A DNA stretch of 18,155 bases from positions 1 through 18,155 of the forward strand of contig JAEWRJ010000131.1 in NCBI GenBank assembly GCA_023460055.1, read 5' to 3'. Below the pieces are notes generated by a model that saw only the letters and a list, made by a program, of their open reading frames with translations, was not told the origin of the DNA and did no database searches. How positions within the stretch are numbered: position 1 is the stretch's first letter; each line of letters opens with the position of its first letter. Source of the stretch: Bacillota bacterium (lineage in GTDB: Bacteria > Bacillota > Clostridia > Christensenellales > Aristaeellaceae). The position numbers and the translations under genes were made by a program. This document shows, piece by piece, positions 1 through 6,554 of this stretch.

Positions 1-859
1 TGAGCATCAGGCCGTACAGCAGGTCACGCAGAGGCATCTGCTCGCCATAGAAAACGGGCACCTGCGAGCTATCCGAAGGGATGTCACGGGCCTGTCTTGG
101 GATAGTGACCATCCTTTCCGGGTCCATCGATTCCAGCGCCAGCAGAAGGGTCATGATCTTGGTGGTGCTGGCGGGGTACACGCGGGTGTTCCCTTCCTTT
201 TGCAGAAGCAGGGTGCCGTCATTCATATTGATCAGGATCGCGGCTTTGGCGTAGAGATCGTCGGCGGTGAGAGTTTCCGGCTTCTCGTCATCAAAGTTAT
301 GCGGCACGCGGATATTGAGCCCTTTCATATCGCCTGAGAGGTATTTGCGGGTGACCGGGTCGGCGATGCCGGTTTGCAGGGCGCCCGCTATGCCGCTTTG
401 TATCAGAATGCCCTGAAAATCGCGGATGGCCTGCTCCGTCTTTTTTCCGTACGCCCCGTCCGGCGCGTCGTCCAGCAGGCGCAGGTCGTATAAAACGCTC
501 TGCAGGTCACTCACGCGGGGGCCCTGATCGCCCGTTTTCAGGTTGAGCAGTTCGCCGGCTGCCTCGTCGTCGTAGAGCAGGCGCTGCGTATCTTCGCCCG
601 CCCGTCCGTCCGCCGTGACCTGATAGCCGTTTTTCAGCAGGTGCTGCTGAAAGCTCAGCACGGCCTGCCTGGTCTGCTGGCCATAGAGGCCGTCCGACTT
701 TCCTGACAGCAGCCTCAGTGTGATCAGCCGCTGCTGCAGGGTTTTGACGGCCTCTCCCCGGCTGCCAACGGACAGCTCGGTGAAGGGCTGGGCAGCACGG
801 GCCGGGATACAGGCCGCGAGCAGGCAGAGAATGAGCAGGACGTGGATCAATCGGCGCAT
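1..859 (-). CDS. D-alanyl-D-alanine carboxypeptidase (peptidase S11) with two peptidoglycan-binding repeats, C-terminally truncated by window edge
   Basis: The frame stays open for 286 codons from an ATG at 857-859 to the left edge. An AAAGGAG ribosome binding site lies 8-9 bases upstream. An N-terminal hydrophobic export signal is followed by two PG_binding_1-type repeats at about residues 28-96 and 106-175, each with the pattern G..G..V..LQ..L....L....DG.YG..T..A...FQ. The penicillin-binding-type S11 domain begins near residue 200, and its catalytic SxxK motif is S231-T-T-K234. The window ends at GLML, just where the second (SxN) motif is expected. The role is trimming D-Ala from peptidoglycan stem peptides outside the membrane. 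The signal contains both LAAC (a lipobox-like sequence with Cys17) and ARA-A (signal peptidase I-like), so lipoprotein or secreted form is undecided. Extra N-terminal wall-binding repeats are less usual than the common S11 layout. Family assignment is confident; which Dac paralogue it is cannot be told. Confidence 0.93.
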   Translation of the reverse strand, partial: MRRLIHVLLILCLLAACIPARAAQPFTELSVGSRGEAVKTLQQRLITLRLLSGKSDGLYGQQTRQAVLSFQQHLLKNGYQVTADGRAGEDTQRLLYDDEAAGELLNLKTGDQGPRVSDLQSVLYDLRLLDDAPDGAYGKKTEQAIRDFQGILIQSGIAGALQTGIADPVTRKYLSGDMKGLNIRVPHNFDDEKPETLTADDLYAKAAILINMNDGTLLLQKEGNTRVYPASTTKIMTLLLALESMDPERMVTIPRQARDIPSDSSQVPVFYGEQMPLRDLLYGLML

Positions 860-938
860 CGGCGGGGCTCCTTTCGCGGTTGTGATCGCTTTAGGATACA
901 ACGAAAGAGGCGGGCGTTTTCTTGCGTCCGCGTAAAAA

Positions 939-1449
939 TCACAGCGTGATCTCGGTGTGAAACAGCAGCGCTCCGCTATCTCTGAGCTCTATGCCGACGC
1001 GGCCTGTGCTGTATCTGAAGTTCATGTCGCTTGTCCATACGGATAAGTCTTCTCCCGTAAGGGACAGGGAGGCTTCGGCCTGCCTGCCCGCTTCAAGGGG
1101 TACGCGCGCAAAGGCTTTCAGCTCCCGCTGGCGGGGGACGGTTTCGCCGTTTAGCCGGGTGATGTACAGCTGAGGGACGCCGCAGGCTGCAAGCCGGCCT
1201 TCGTTTCGTGCCGTGAAGCACAGGGTGAGCGCTGTTTCCTGCGGGCCGGGGGAGGCTCCATCCACAGGCGCCAGGAGGCGGAAATCCGCATAGCTTACAG
1301 GGGCATAGCCAAAGCCGTCGCCAAAGGAATACAGGGGCTTTCGCATGGCAGCATCCCCGCTGTAAGAAAAGGGGATCGTGCCCGCTTTGCCGTTATAGTA
1401 CACGGGGAGCTGGCCCGCGTGGCGCGGGATGGAAACAGGCAGCCGCCCG
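939..1449 (-). pseudogene. C-terminal part of the GH3 glycosidase, displaced by a frameshift
   Basis: This stretch encodes the missing end of the GH3 protein that starts at 3193, but in another reading frame. The homologous part begins at GRLPVSIPRHAGQLPVYYN, the usual GH3 wording at the end of the alpha/beta sandwich domain. It continues into a fibronectin III-like C-terminal domain with a VPQLYI strand and a RELKAFARVPLEAG segment, and stops at a TGA at 939-941. No convincing ribosome binding site or start precedes it. The open frame extends up to 1520, but those codons overlap the well-conserved GH3 frame and look unrelated. It would be translated only if the frameshift is an assembly error or is bypassed. 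Confidence 0.85.
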
Positions 1450-3193
1450 AAGGGGAAGCATCGCCAAAAAGCAGGGACGCAATGGCTTGCCCGCCCTGAG
1501 GCCCCGGGTAAAAACACCACAGCAGGGCATCTGTGGCGTCCGCTATATCAGGCACGACGTAGGGCCTGCCGGTAATGAGCACCGTCACCACGCATGCGGC
1601 AGCTAGGCGAATGGCGTCAAACAGCGCTTGCTGGTTTCCCGGCAGGCGCAGCGCGGCGCTGTCCATTCCCTCTCCGCAATCCATGCCGGCGCAGGCCTCT
1701 GCCGCCGCGCCGTTTTTGTCAAAGCTGACGGCGTTGAAGCGGCTGGATGAACCGCCCAGGGCAAGCACGGTGATGTCGCAGGCCTGGGCCGCGACAGCCG
1801 CCCGGGCGATATCCTCCCCGGAATCGACGACCAGGCGCACACCCTTTTTGCGGCAGAGCTTGTGAAGCGCCTCCGCCAGCGTCGTGCCCTGCCCGGGCAG
1901 AAGCGGGGGCGTGTAATCGCCCAGCTGCCTGTATATATCAACGGCGCTGGGGCCGATCAAAGCCAGAGACTTTATGCGATCAGGAGAAATCGGGAGAAGA
2001 GAGCCTTCGTTTTTCAGCAGTACAGCGCTTTCCAGGGCAAGCTGGAGGCTTTCGGGCCTGTCCGAGACGCTTGGGGCATACACCGAGCCTGACTTTGGAT
2101 AGGGATGCTCAAACAGGCCAAGCTTGAACTTCAGGGTCAGGACGCGTTTGACGGCGCGGTCGATCTGCTCCTCGCCGACAAGTCCTTGGGCGACCGCGGC
2201 CTCCAGGCTGGTGTACGCGGCGTCCCACAGGCTGATGTCAACGCCGGCATGCAGGGCCAGCGCCGCGGACATCGCGCTGCTGCCCGCGAGGCGGTCCAGG
2301 TTGTCCAGGGCAAATCCGTCCGCCATCACGATGCCGTCAAAGCCGTATTCATCGCGCAGGATATCCTGCAAGAGCGCTTTGCTGGCGTGGCAGGGGACGC
2401 CGTCGATATCGTTATAGGCGGCCATAAAGCCAAGCGCGCCGGCCCGTATGGCTGCGCGCGCCGGGGGCAGATGAATTTCACGCAGTTCCCTTTGGCCAAT
2501 GCTTGCGGAGCTGGCGTTGATGCCGCCTGTCGTTTCCCCCTGCGCGCACAGGTGCTTGGCCACAAGGGCCGGTCCTTGGCTTTGTATGCCGCGTGTCATG
2601 GCCGCCGCGAAGCGCGACGCGAGGCAGGGGTCTTCGCTGTAGCATTCCTCGCTGCGCCCCCAGCGCGGGTCGCGCAGCATGTCAAGCACGGAGCACAGCG
2701 CCAGGTGAACGCCCATGCTGTTGAGCTGCCTTCCGCATACCTGCGCCGCCTTTTCAAGCAACGCGGGGTCAAAGGTGGCGCCGACAGCCAGGTTGACCGG
2801 CAGCAGGTAGCCGTCCAGCGCCTGGTGGCCATGGGGGCATTCGCTGCTGATGAGGGCGGGGATGCCAAAGCGGCTGGCTGACATCACGTACTCCTGCACC
2901 AGGGCGCAGGCGCGCAGGGCATCCTGTCCGCGCAGCCCGTTGTCAAAGCCCCGCGCCGACCAGGGGTCCGCGCGGAACAGGCCATACAGCGTGCCCAAGC
3001 CCTGCCAGCGGGATGCTTCTTCCTTAAAAGATTCGGACAGGGTAATGCCCTCGTCTGCCTTTTCATAGCAGTTGAAGCCGTATAGCCTCTGGTTGAGCTG
3101 GCCAACCTTTTCGCGGAGCGTCAGGCGCCGGCACAGATGCTCCGCGCGCTCCTGCGGCGGCCTTGAAGCGTCCAGCCAAATGTCCTTCATCAA
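1295..3193 (-). CDS. Glycoside hydrolase family 3 beta-glycosidase (beta-glucosidase/beta-xylosidase type), frameshifted near its end
   Basis: A retaining beta-glycosidase with no signal peptide, so cytoplasmic. The start is TTG at 3193 or ATG at 3190, both placed for the AAAGGAAG site; it lies 2-5 bases after the lacI stop, so the two are cotranscribed. The N-terminal barrel contains KHL near residue 213, GERELREIHLP-like and AAYNDIDGVPCHA segments, and GFDGIVMADG, whose Asp292 (TTG numbering) is the expected nucleophile. The second domain has a GEGMD..ALRLPGNQ block, with Glu508 fitting the acid/base. After GDASPSG (about 1450) the frame leaves the family pattern and ends in an unrelated tail at 1295; the proper continuation is in another frame (939-1449). 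One extra C in the CCC run at 1446-1448 restores S-G-R-L-P and gives a protein of about 751 residues, normal for this three-domain type. It may be a true pseudogene or a sequencing error. Whether it cleaves glucosides, xylosides or other beta-linkages cannot be told. Confidence 0.9.
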   Translation of the reverse strand: MMKDIWLDASRPPQERAEHLCRRLTLREKVGQLNQRLYGFNCYEKADEGITLSESFKEEASRWQGLGTLYGLFRADPWSARGFDNGLRGQDALRACALVQEYVMSASRFGIPALISSECPHGHQALDGYLLPVNLAVGATFDPALLEKAAQVCGRQLNSMGVHLALCSVLDMLRDPRWGRSEECYSEDPCLASRFAAAMTRGIQSQGPALVAKHLCAQGETTGGINASSASIGQRELREIHLPPARAAIRAGALGFMAAYNDIDGVPCHASKALLQDILRDEYGFDGIVMADGFALDNLDRLAGSSAMSAALALHAGVDISLWDAAYTSLEAAVAQGLVGEEQIDRAVKRVLTLKFKLGLFEHPYPKSGSVYAPSVSDRPESLQLALESAVLLKNEGSLLPISPDRIKSLALIGPSAVDIYRQLGDYTPPLLPGQGTTLAEALHKLCRKKGVRLVVDSGEDIARAAVAAQACDITVLALGGSSSRFNAVSFDKNGAAAEACAGMDCGEGMDSAALRLPGNQQALFDAIRLAAACVVTVLITGRPYVVPDIADATDALLWCFYPGPQGGQAIASLLFGDASPSGGCLFPSRATRASSPCTITAKRARSPFLTAGMLPCESPCIPLATALAMPL

Positions 3194-3195
3194 TT

Positions 3196-4227
3196 TTATG
3201 CTTCCTTTTCGGGCTCAAGCCCGTCCCGCCAGATGACCTTTGTGGCAATGTAGGTCACTTCGTTTGGCGCGGCGGGGTAAAGCGCGCGGAACATCAGCTT
3301 GTGGGCGAGCGCTTGTCCCAGGGAAGCGGTCTGCACTTCCACGGTGGTGATGCGGCCGGCAACCGAATAATACTCCTGCGAGTTATCAAATCCTGTCAGG
3401 ATGAACCCTTCCGGGACAGCGCGCTTGGCAGTATTCAGGTAGCGCCGCACAAAGTCCGCGATGAAATCGCTTGCGCACACGATCGCCCGGGGAAACACCT
3501 GCAAACCGTCCAAAAAACCATAGATTTCTTTTTCATGCGTCTGCAGGCCGATGGGGCCGGTGAGGCATAGCGCCGGATCGGCCTTTCTGCCATGGATGGC
3601 AAAAGCGTCCTGGAAGCCTTGCCAGCGGTCGAGGTTGGTCAGGGCATAGCGGATGTCTCCGATAAAACCGACCGGTTCGTGCGTACCGGCGAGGATGGCG
3701 GAGGTGATGCCGCGCACAGCCGCGCGCCCTTCCAGCAGCGTCACGTCGCTGCTTGGCGCCCGCAGAGTCTCCTTCTCGCCTGACGGGACAGCGTCAAAGA
3801 AGACCTTTGGCAGGGGCAGGTCGGCCAGCATCCGGTGAAGCTTCGGGTCGTATATGTTAAGAATCAGCAGGGCTTCCACCGTATCGTCTGTCAGCACGGC
3901 GGGCAGCTGATAGTCCTTGTACCAGTTGGAGGGCATATAGGTATACAGCAGGTTGATGCCGTTTTTAGCCAGTTCTTTGGCAGCGTTGTGAATGATCTGC
4001 ATCCAGAACATGGCAGAGTCCGGGCGGGAGACGACGACGGAAAAAGTCCGCCCGGCGGGGGAAGGGGGCAGCCGGTTGGGGAACTCGTAGCCCATGGACT
4101 GGGCAAGGCTGTTCACGCGCCCGATGACGGCCTGTGAGACGCCGGCGCGCTTGTTGAAGACCTTCCATACCGTGATGCGGGAAACCCCCGCTGCGTCGGC
4201 GATCATTTGCATGGTGACCTTGCTCAT
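3196..4227 (-). CDS. LacI-family transcriptional regulator
   Basis: A 343-residue sugar-responsive repressor, the usual length for the family. An N-terminal helix-turn-helix occupies residues 4-50 (VTMQMIADAAGVSRITVWK... then a hinge ending MGYEFP), followed by a periplasmic-binding-protein-like effector domain. I chose ATG at 4225-4227 because MSKVTMQ is the canonical family N-terminus and a GGGAAGG site lies upstream; the frame extends 28 codons further without family resemblance. It precedes the GH3 gene with almost no gap and is divergent from the transporter/hydrolase run. It is therefore the likely local regulator of both arms, with an imported or partly degraded oligosaccharide as effector. 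Its own promoter overlaps a TGTTAACA element, which suggests autoregulation. The family is sure; targets and effector are inferred. Confidence 0.95.
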   Translation of the reverse strand: MSKVTMQMIADAAGVSRITVWKVFNKRAGVSQAVIGRVNSLAQSMGYEFPNRLPPSPAGRTFSVVVSRPDSAMFWMQIIHNAAKELAKNGINLLYTYMPSNWYKDYQLPAVLTDDTVEALLILNIYDPKLHRMLADLPLPKVFFDAVPSGEKETLRAPSSDVTLLEGRAAVRGITSAILAGTHEPVGFIGDIRYALTNLDRWQGFQDAFAIHGRKADPALCLTGPIGLQTHEKEIYGFLDGLQVFPRAIVCASDFIADFVRRYLNTAKRAVPEGFILTGFDNSQEYYSVAGRITTVEVQTASLGQALAHKLMFRALYPAAPNEVTYIATKVIWRDGLEPEKEA

Positions 4228-4277
4228 GGGGCCTGCCTTCCCGGCTGACTGCCGTCTGTGTATCGCGTTGTTTACAG

Positions 4278-4287
4278 GTGTTAACAT
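4278..4287. promoter_or_regulatory. Candidate operator, copy 1 (GTGTTAACAT)
   Basis: The ten bases GTGTTAACAT occur here and again, identically, at 4492-4501, once beside each divergent promoter. The core GTTAAC is self-complementary. A related TGTTTACA lies at 4269-4276. The LacI-type regulator beside it is the natural candidate to bind, but that is inference. Confidence 0.5.
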
Positions 4288-4311
4288 ACGCCATCCCATA
4301 CTGCTTGTCAA
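4283..4311 (-). promoter_or_regulatory. Sigma-A promoter for lacI-GH3
   Basis: On the minus strand there is a perfect TTGACA (4311-4306), a 17-base spacer and TATGTT (4288-4283). This gives a start near 4276 and a leader of about 50 bases before lacI. The -10 box overlaps the TGTTAACA element at 4279-4286, a good place for repression. Confidence 0.7.
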
Positions 4312-4374
4312 CAGGCTGCTGTGAACTGTGTTAATTAAATTGTAGCTTACTTGTTAATATCGTAGAGATGTAAA

Positions 4375-4403
4375 ATGGTGTCTATTTATCCAAATAACAC
4401 CAT
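4375..4403. repeat. Imperfect dyad in the divergent control region
   Basis: The left arm ATGGTGTCTATTT (4375-4387) and right arm AAATAACACCAT (4392-4403) are complementary over 12 pairs with one bulged C and a four-base centre. The dyad sits midway between the two promoters in an unusually AT-rich stretch. It has no U-run, so an operator-like or DNA-structure role is more likely than a terminator. It does not contain the TGTTAA motif, so a second regulator is possible. Confidence 0.5.
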
Positions 4404-4440
4404 CAAATAAGCGGGGATGTAAAAAATATGGAAGATACGC

Positions 4441-4469
4441 TTGCATATATAAATCCAGCGTGGTAAACT
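4441..4469 (+). promoter_or_regulatory. Candidate promoter for the sugar transporter operon
   Basis: TTGCAT (4441-4446), a 17-base spacer and TAAACT (4464-4469) give a predicted start near 4476, about 57 bases before the first permease. The match is moderate. No better-spaced pair was seen in the 305-base intergenic stretch 4228-4532, which otherwise holds the repeats listed separately and no gene. Confidence 0.45.
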
Positions 4470-4491
4470 GCACCTAAATACATACGTGAAT

Positions 4492-4507
4492 GTGTTAACA
4501 TTGTTAA
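4492..4507. promoter_or_regulatory. Candidate operator, copy 2, containing a 13-bp perfect palindrome
   Basis: TTAACA-T-TGTTAA at 4495-4507 is an exact inverted repeat about a single central base and begins inside the second GTGTTAACAT (4492-4501). It lies downstream of the candidate promoter and just upstream of the ribosome binding site of the first permease, where a bound repressor would block transcription. Further TGTTAA hexamers are at 4329-4334 and 4352-4357. Binding by the adjacent LacI-family protein is inferred. Confidence 0.6.
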
Positions 4508-4532
4508 TAAGAGGGTGAAGGAGGTTGTGGCG

Positions 4533-5501
4533 ATGTCAAAGGATAAGGCGGTCTCCTTGTCCGGAAAGCGCAGGCGTGTCAAATGGTCGCGTGACGATCT
4601 GGAGCTGGGCTTGCTGGGCCTGCCCGCGTTTGTATGGTTTGTCCTGTTCAGCTACCTGCCCATGTTCGGCCTTGTCATCGCCTTTAAGAAATACCAGATA
4701 TTTAAAGGCGGAAGCTTCCTGAGCAACCTTTTTCAAAGCGGTTGGGTTGGGTTTGACAATTTCAAGTTCTTCCTCAACAACAACTCCTTTGCCATGCTGC
4801 TGAGAAACACCGTGGCCTACAACCTGGTGTTCATCGTACTCAACATCGTCATCCCCGTGGGGCTTGCCCTGATGATCAATGAACTGTACAGCAAGCGCGG
4901 CAGCAAGGTGTTTCAGACGATGATGTTCTTCCCGCACTTCCTCTCCTGGGTGGTGGTCAGCTATTTTGTATATGCCTTTCTCAACCCGGACAAGGGGCTG
5001 CTTAACAGCATCATCGCTTCCTTTGGCGGCGAGCCGGTGCTGTGGTACTCACAGGCCAAGCCATGGCCCATTATCCTGGTGTTTATGAACCTGTGGAAGG
5101 GCGTGGGCTACAACATGGTGGTTTACCTCGCCTCCATAACGGGCATCGACCAGGGGCTGTATGAGGCGGCGATGCTGGATGGCGCGAGCAAGTGGCAGCA
5201 GGCAAAGTACATCACCCTCCCGATGATGAAGACCATCCTGGTGGTGCTGTTCATCATGAATGTCGGCAAAATATTCTACTCGGATTTCGGCTTGTTCTGG
5301 CAGGTGACGCAGGGGATCCCCAACTCCCTGCACCGTGTCGCTTCAACGTTTGATACCTTTATCTACTCCGCGCTGCGGGGCTCTACGCCCATCGGGCGCA
5401 CGGCTGCCGCGTCCTTGTTCCAGTCGGCCTTGTGCTGCCTGACCATTCTGCTGGCCAACGCGGTTGTTTCCAAGGTTGATCCGGACAGCTCCATCATGTG
5501 A
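4533..5501 (+). CDS. Carbohydrate ABC transporter permease, LplB/YtcP type (first subunit)
   Basis: A 322-residue inner subunit of a binding-protein-dependent oligosaccharide importer (CUT1 group). A short basic N-terminus is followed by about six membrane segments, the first at LGLLGLPAFVWFVLFSYLP. The cytoplasmic EAA loop, which docks the ATPase, is seen at about residues 211-230 (EAAMLDGASKWQQAKYITLP). I chose ATG 4533, eight bases after AAGGAGG; the frame also has a GTG at 4515, but that start would overlap the ribosome binding site. It is the first gene after the divergent control region. The second permease follows 19 bases after its stop. No ATPase for this importer is in the window, so a shared MsmK-like ATPase encoded elsewhere is expected. 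Confidence 0.95.
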   Translation: MSKDKAVSLSGKRRRVKWSRDDLELGLLGLPAFVWFVLFSYLPMFGLVIAFKKYQIFKGGSFLSNLFQSGWVGFDNFKFFLNNNSFAMLLRNTVAYNLVFIVLNIVIPVGLALMINELYSKRGSKVFQTMMFFPHFLSWVVVSYFVYAFLNPDKGLLNSIIASFGGEPVLWYSQAKPWPIILVFMNLWKGVGYNMVVYLASITGIDQGLYEAAMLDGASKWQQAKYITLPMMKTILVVLFIMNVGKIFYSDFGLFWQVTQGIPNSLHRVASTFDTFIYSALRGSTPIGRTAAASLFQSALCCLTILLANAVVSKVDPDSSIM

Positions 5502-5520
5502 GCGAAGGGAGGCATTGGGC

Positions 5521-6453
5521 ATGTCAAGGGTAAAACGCTCATCGGCGGCGATGGATTCCATGAGGATGAACCGCGTCCGTCCGACAACAAACGCCGGTTT
5601 CAGCACGGTGTTCGCGCTGCTTGCGGCGATGGCGATCATTCCGGTTATCTTTGTGTTCATGATTTCCATCTCCTCCGAGCAGTCCATCCGGGAGGCCGGA
5701 TACAGCTTTGTCCCCAGCGGCTTCTCCTCCTCCGCCTATGAGTTTTTGTGGAACGAGCGAGCCACGATCATCCAATCCCTGGTGGTTTCGGTGAGCGTGA
5801 CCATTTCCGGCACGCTGCTGGGCCTGTCCCTGACGACGTCTATGGGCTATGTCCTGTCACGCCCCACGCACAAGTCAAAGTCGTTTTACACCTGGGTTGT
5901 GTTTATCCCCATGATATTCAATGGCGGCATGGTGGCATCCTATGTGGTTAACGCCAACATACTGGGGCTGAAAAACAGCATGCTCGCGCTGATTTTGCCG
6001 CTGGCCTTATCCTCTTTCAATATTATTATCTGCAAAACCTTCTTCCGCTCCACCATTCCCGACAGCGTTGTGGAATCGGCGAAGATCGACGGCGCCAGCC
6101 AGCTGCGCATATTCAGCCAGATTGTGCTGCCCATATCAAAGCCTGTTCTGGCCACCATCGGGCTGTTCCTGGTGTTCGGCTACTGGAATGACTGGTTTTT
6201 GTCCTCCTTGTACATCACCAGCAAAAGCCTTGTGTCCCTGCAAGCGCTGCTCAACAACATGATGATGAGCCTGGATTATATCGCCAACAACCCTTCCGCC
6301 GGCGTCAGCCTGCAGCAGTACCGCAACGCCATGCCCAGCGAGTCCGTCCGCATGGCGATCGCCATTGTGATCGTCATACCGATTGCCTGCGCCTACCCCT
6401 TCTTCCAGAAGTACTTTATTTCCGGCCTGACCATTGGCGCGGTTAAGGGATAA
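5521..6453 (+). CDS. Carbohydrate ABC transporter permease, LplC/YtcP type (second subunit)
   Basis: A 310-residue partner of the preceding permease in the same CUT1 importer. It has an N-terminal hydrophobic segment (TVFALLAAMAIIPVIFVFMI), several further membrane spans and the EAA loop at about residues 185-205 (ESAKIDGASQLRIFSQIVLP). It ends in the ISGLTIGAVKG-type tail common to these second permeases. The ATG at 5521 follows GGAGG by about eight bases; a longer frame runs back to 5464 but would overlap the first permease and lacks resemblance. A hairpin separates it from the binding-protein gene, which could help set subunit ratios. Confidence 0.95.
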   Translation: MSRVKRSSAAMDSMRMNRVRPTTNAGFSTVFALLAAMAIIPVIFVFMISISSEQSIREAGYSFVPSGFSSSAYEFLWNERATIIQSLVVSVSVTISGTLLGLSLTTSMGYVLSRPTHKSKSFYTWVVFIPMIFNGGMVASYVVNANILGLKNSMLALILPLALSSFNIIICKTFFRSTIPDSVVESAKIDGASQLRIFSQIVLPISKPVLATIGLFLVFGYWNDWFLSSLYITSKSLVSLQALLNNMMMSLDYIANNPSAGVSLQQYRNAMPSESVRMAIAIVIVIPIACAYPFFQKYFISGLTIGAVKG

Positions 6454-6522
6454 ACCCTTGCCTTCCCTGATGCGCGCGGCCTGGCAGGGTAAGATCGTTC
6501 GTTCATTCCGGCGTGATCCGGA
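6454..6522 (+). promoter_or_regulatory. Two small hairpins between permease and binding-protein genes
   Basis: ACCCTTGCC (6454-6462) pairs with GGCAGGGT (6483-6490), with one bulged base. A second small stem pairs TCCGG (6507-6511) with CCGGA (6518-6522). Neither is followed by a U-run, so an mRNA-processing or stability role, raising binding-protein output, is more likely than termination. This is inferred from position. Confidence 0.35.
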
Positions 6523-6554
6523 GTCCACGATAAATAATTTAGGAGGATCTTTGA

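Noticed and set aside
876..938. Terminator or promoter between GH3 and the carboxypeptidase gene
   Set aside because: Only a weak mismatched stem and a poor -10-like TATCCT are visible on the minus strand; neither is convincing.
2105..2881. Plus-strand open frame of 258 codons
   Set aside because: It is antisense to the conserved barrel of GH3, and its amino acid composition is that of a shadow frame.
4228..4311. 28-codon upstream extension of the LacI regulator
   Set aside because: The extension covers the predicted promoter and operator and has no family resemblance; MSKVTMQ is the normal N-terminus.
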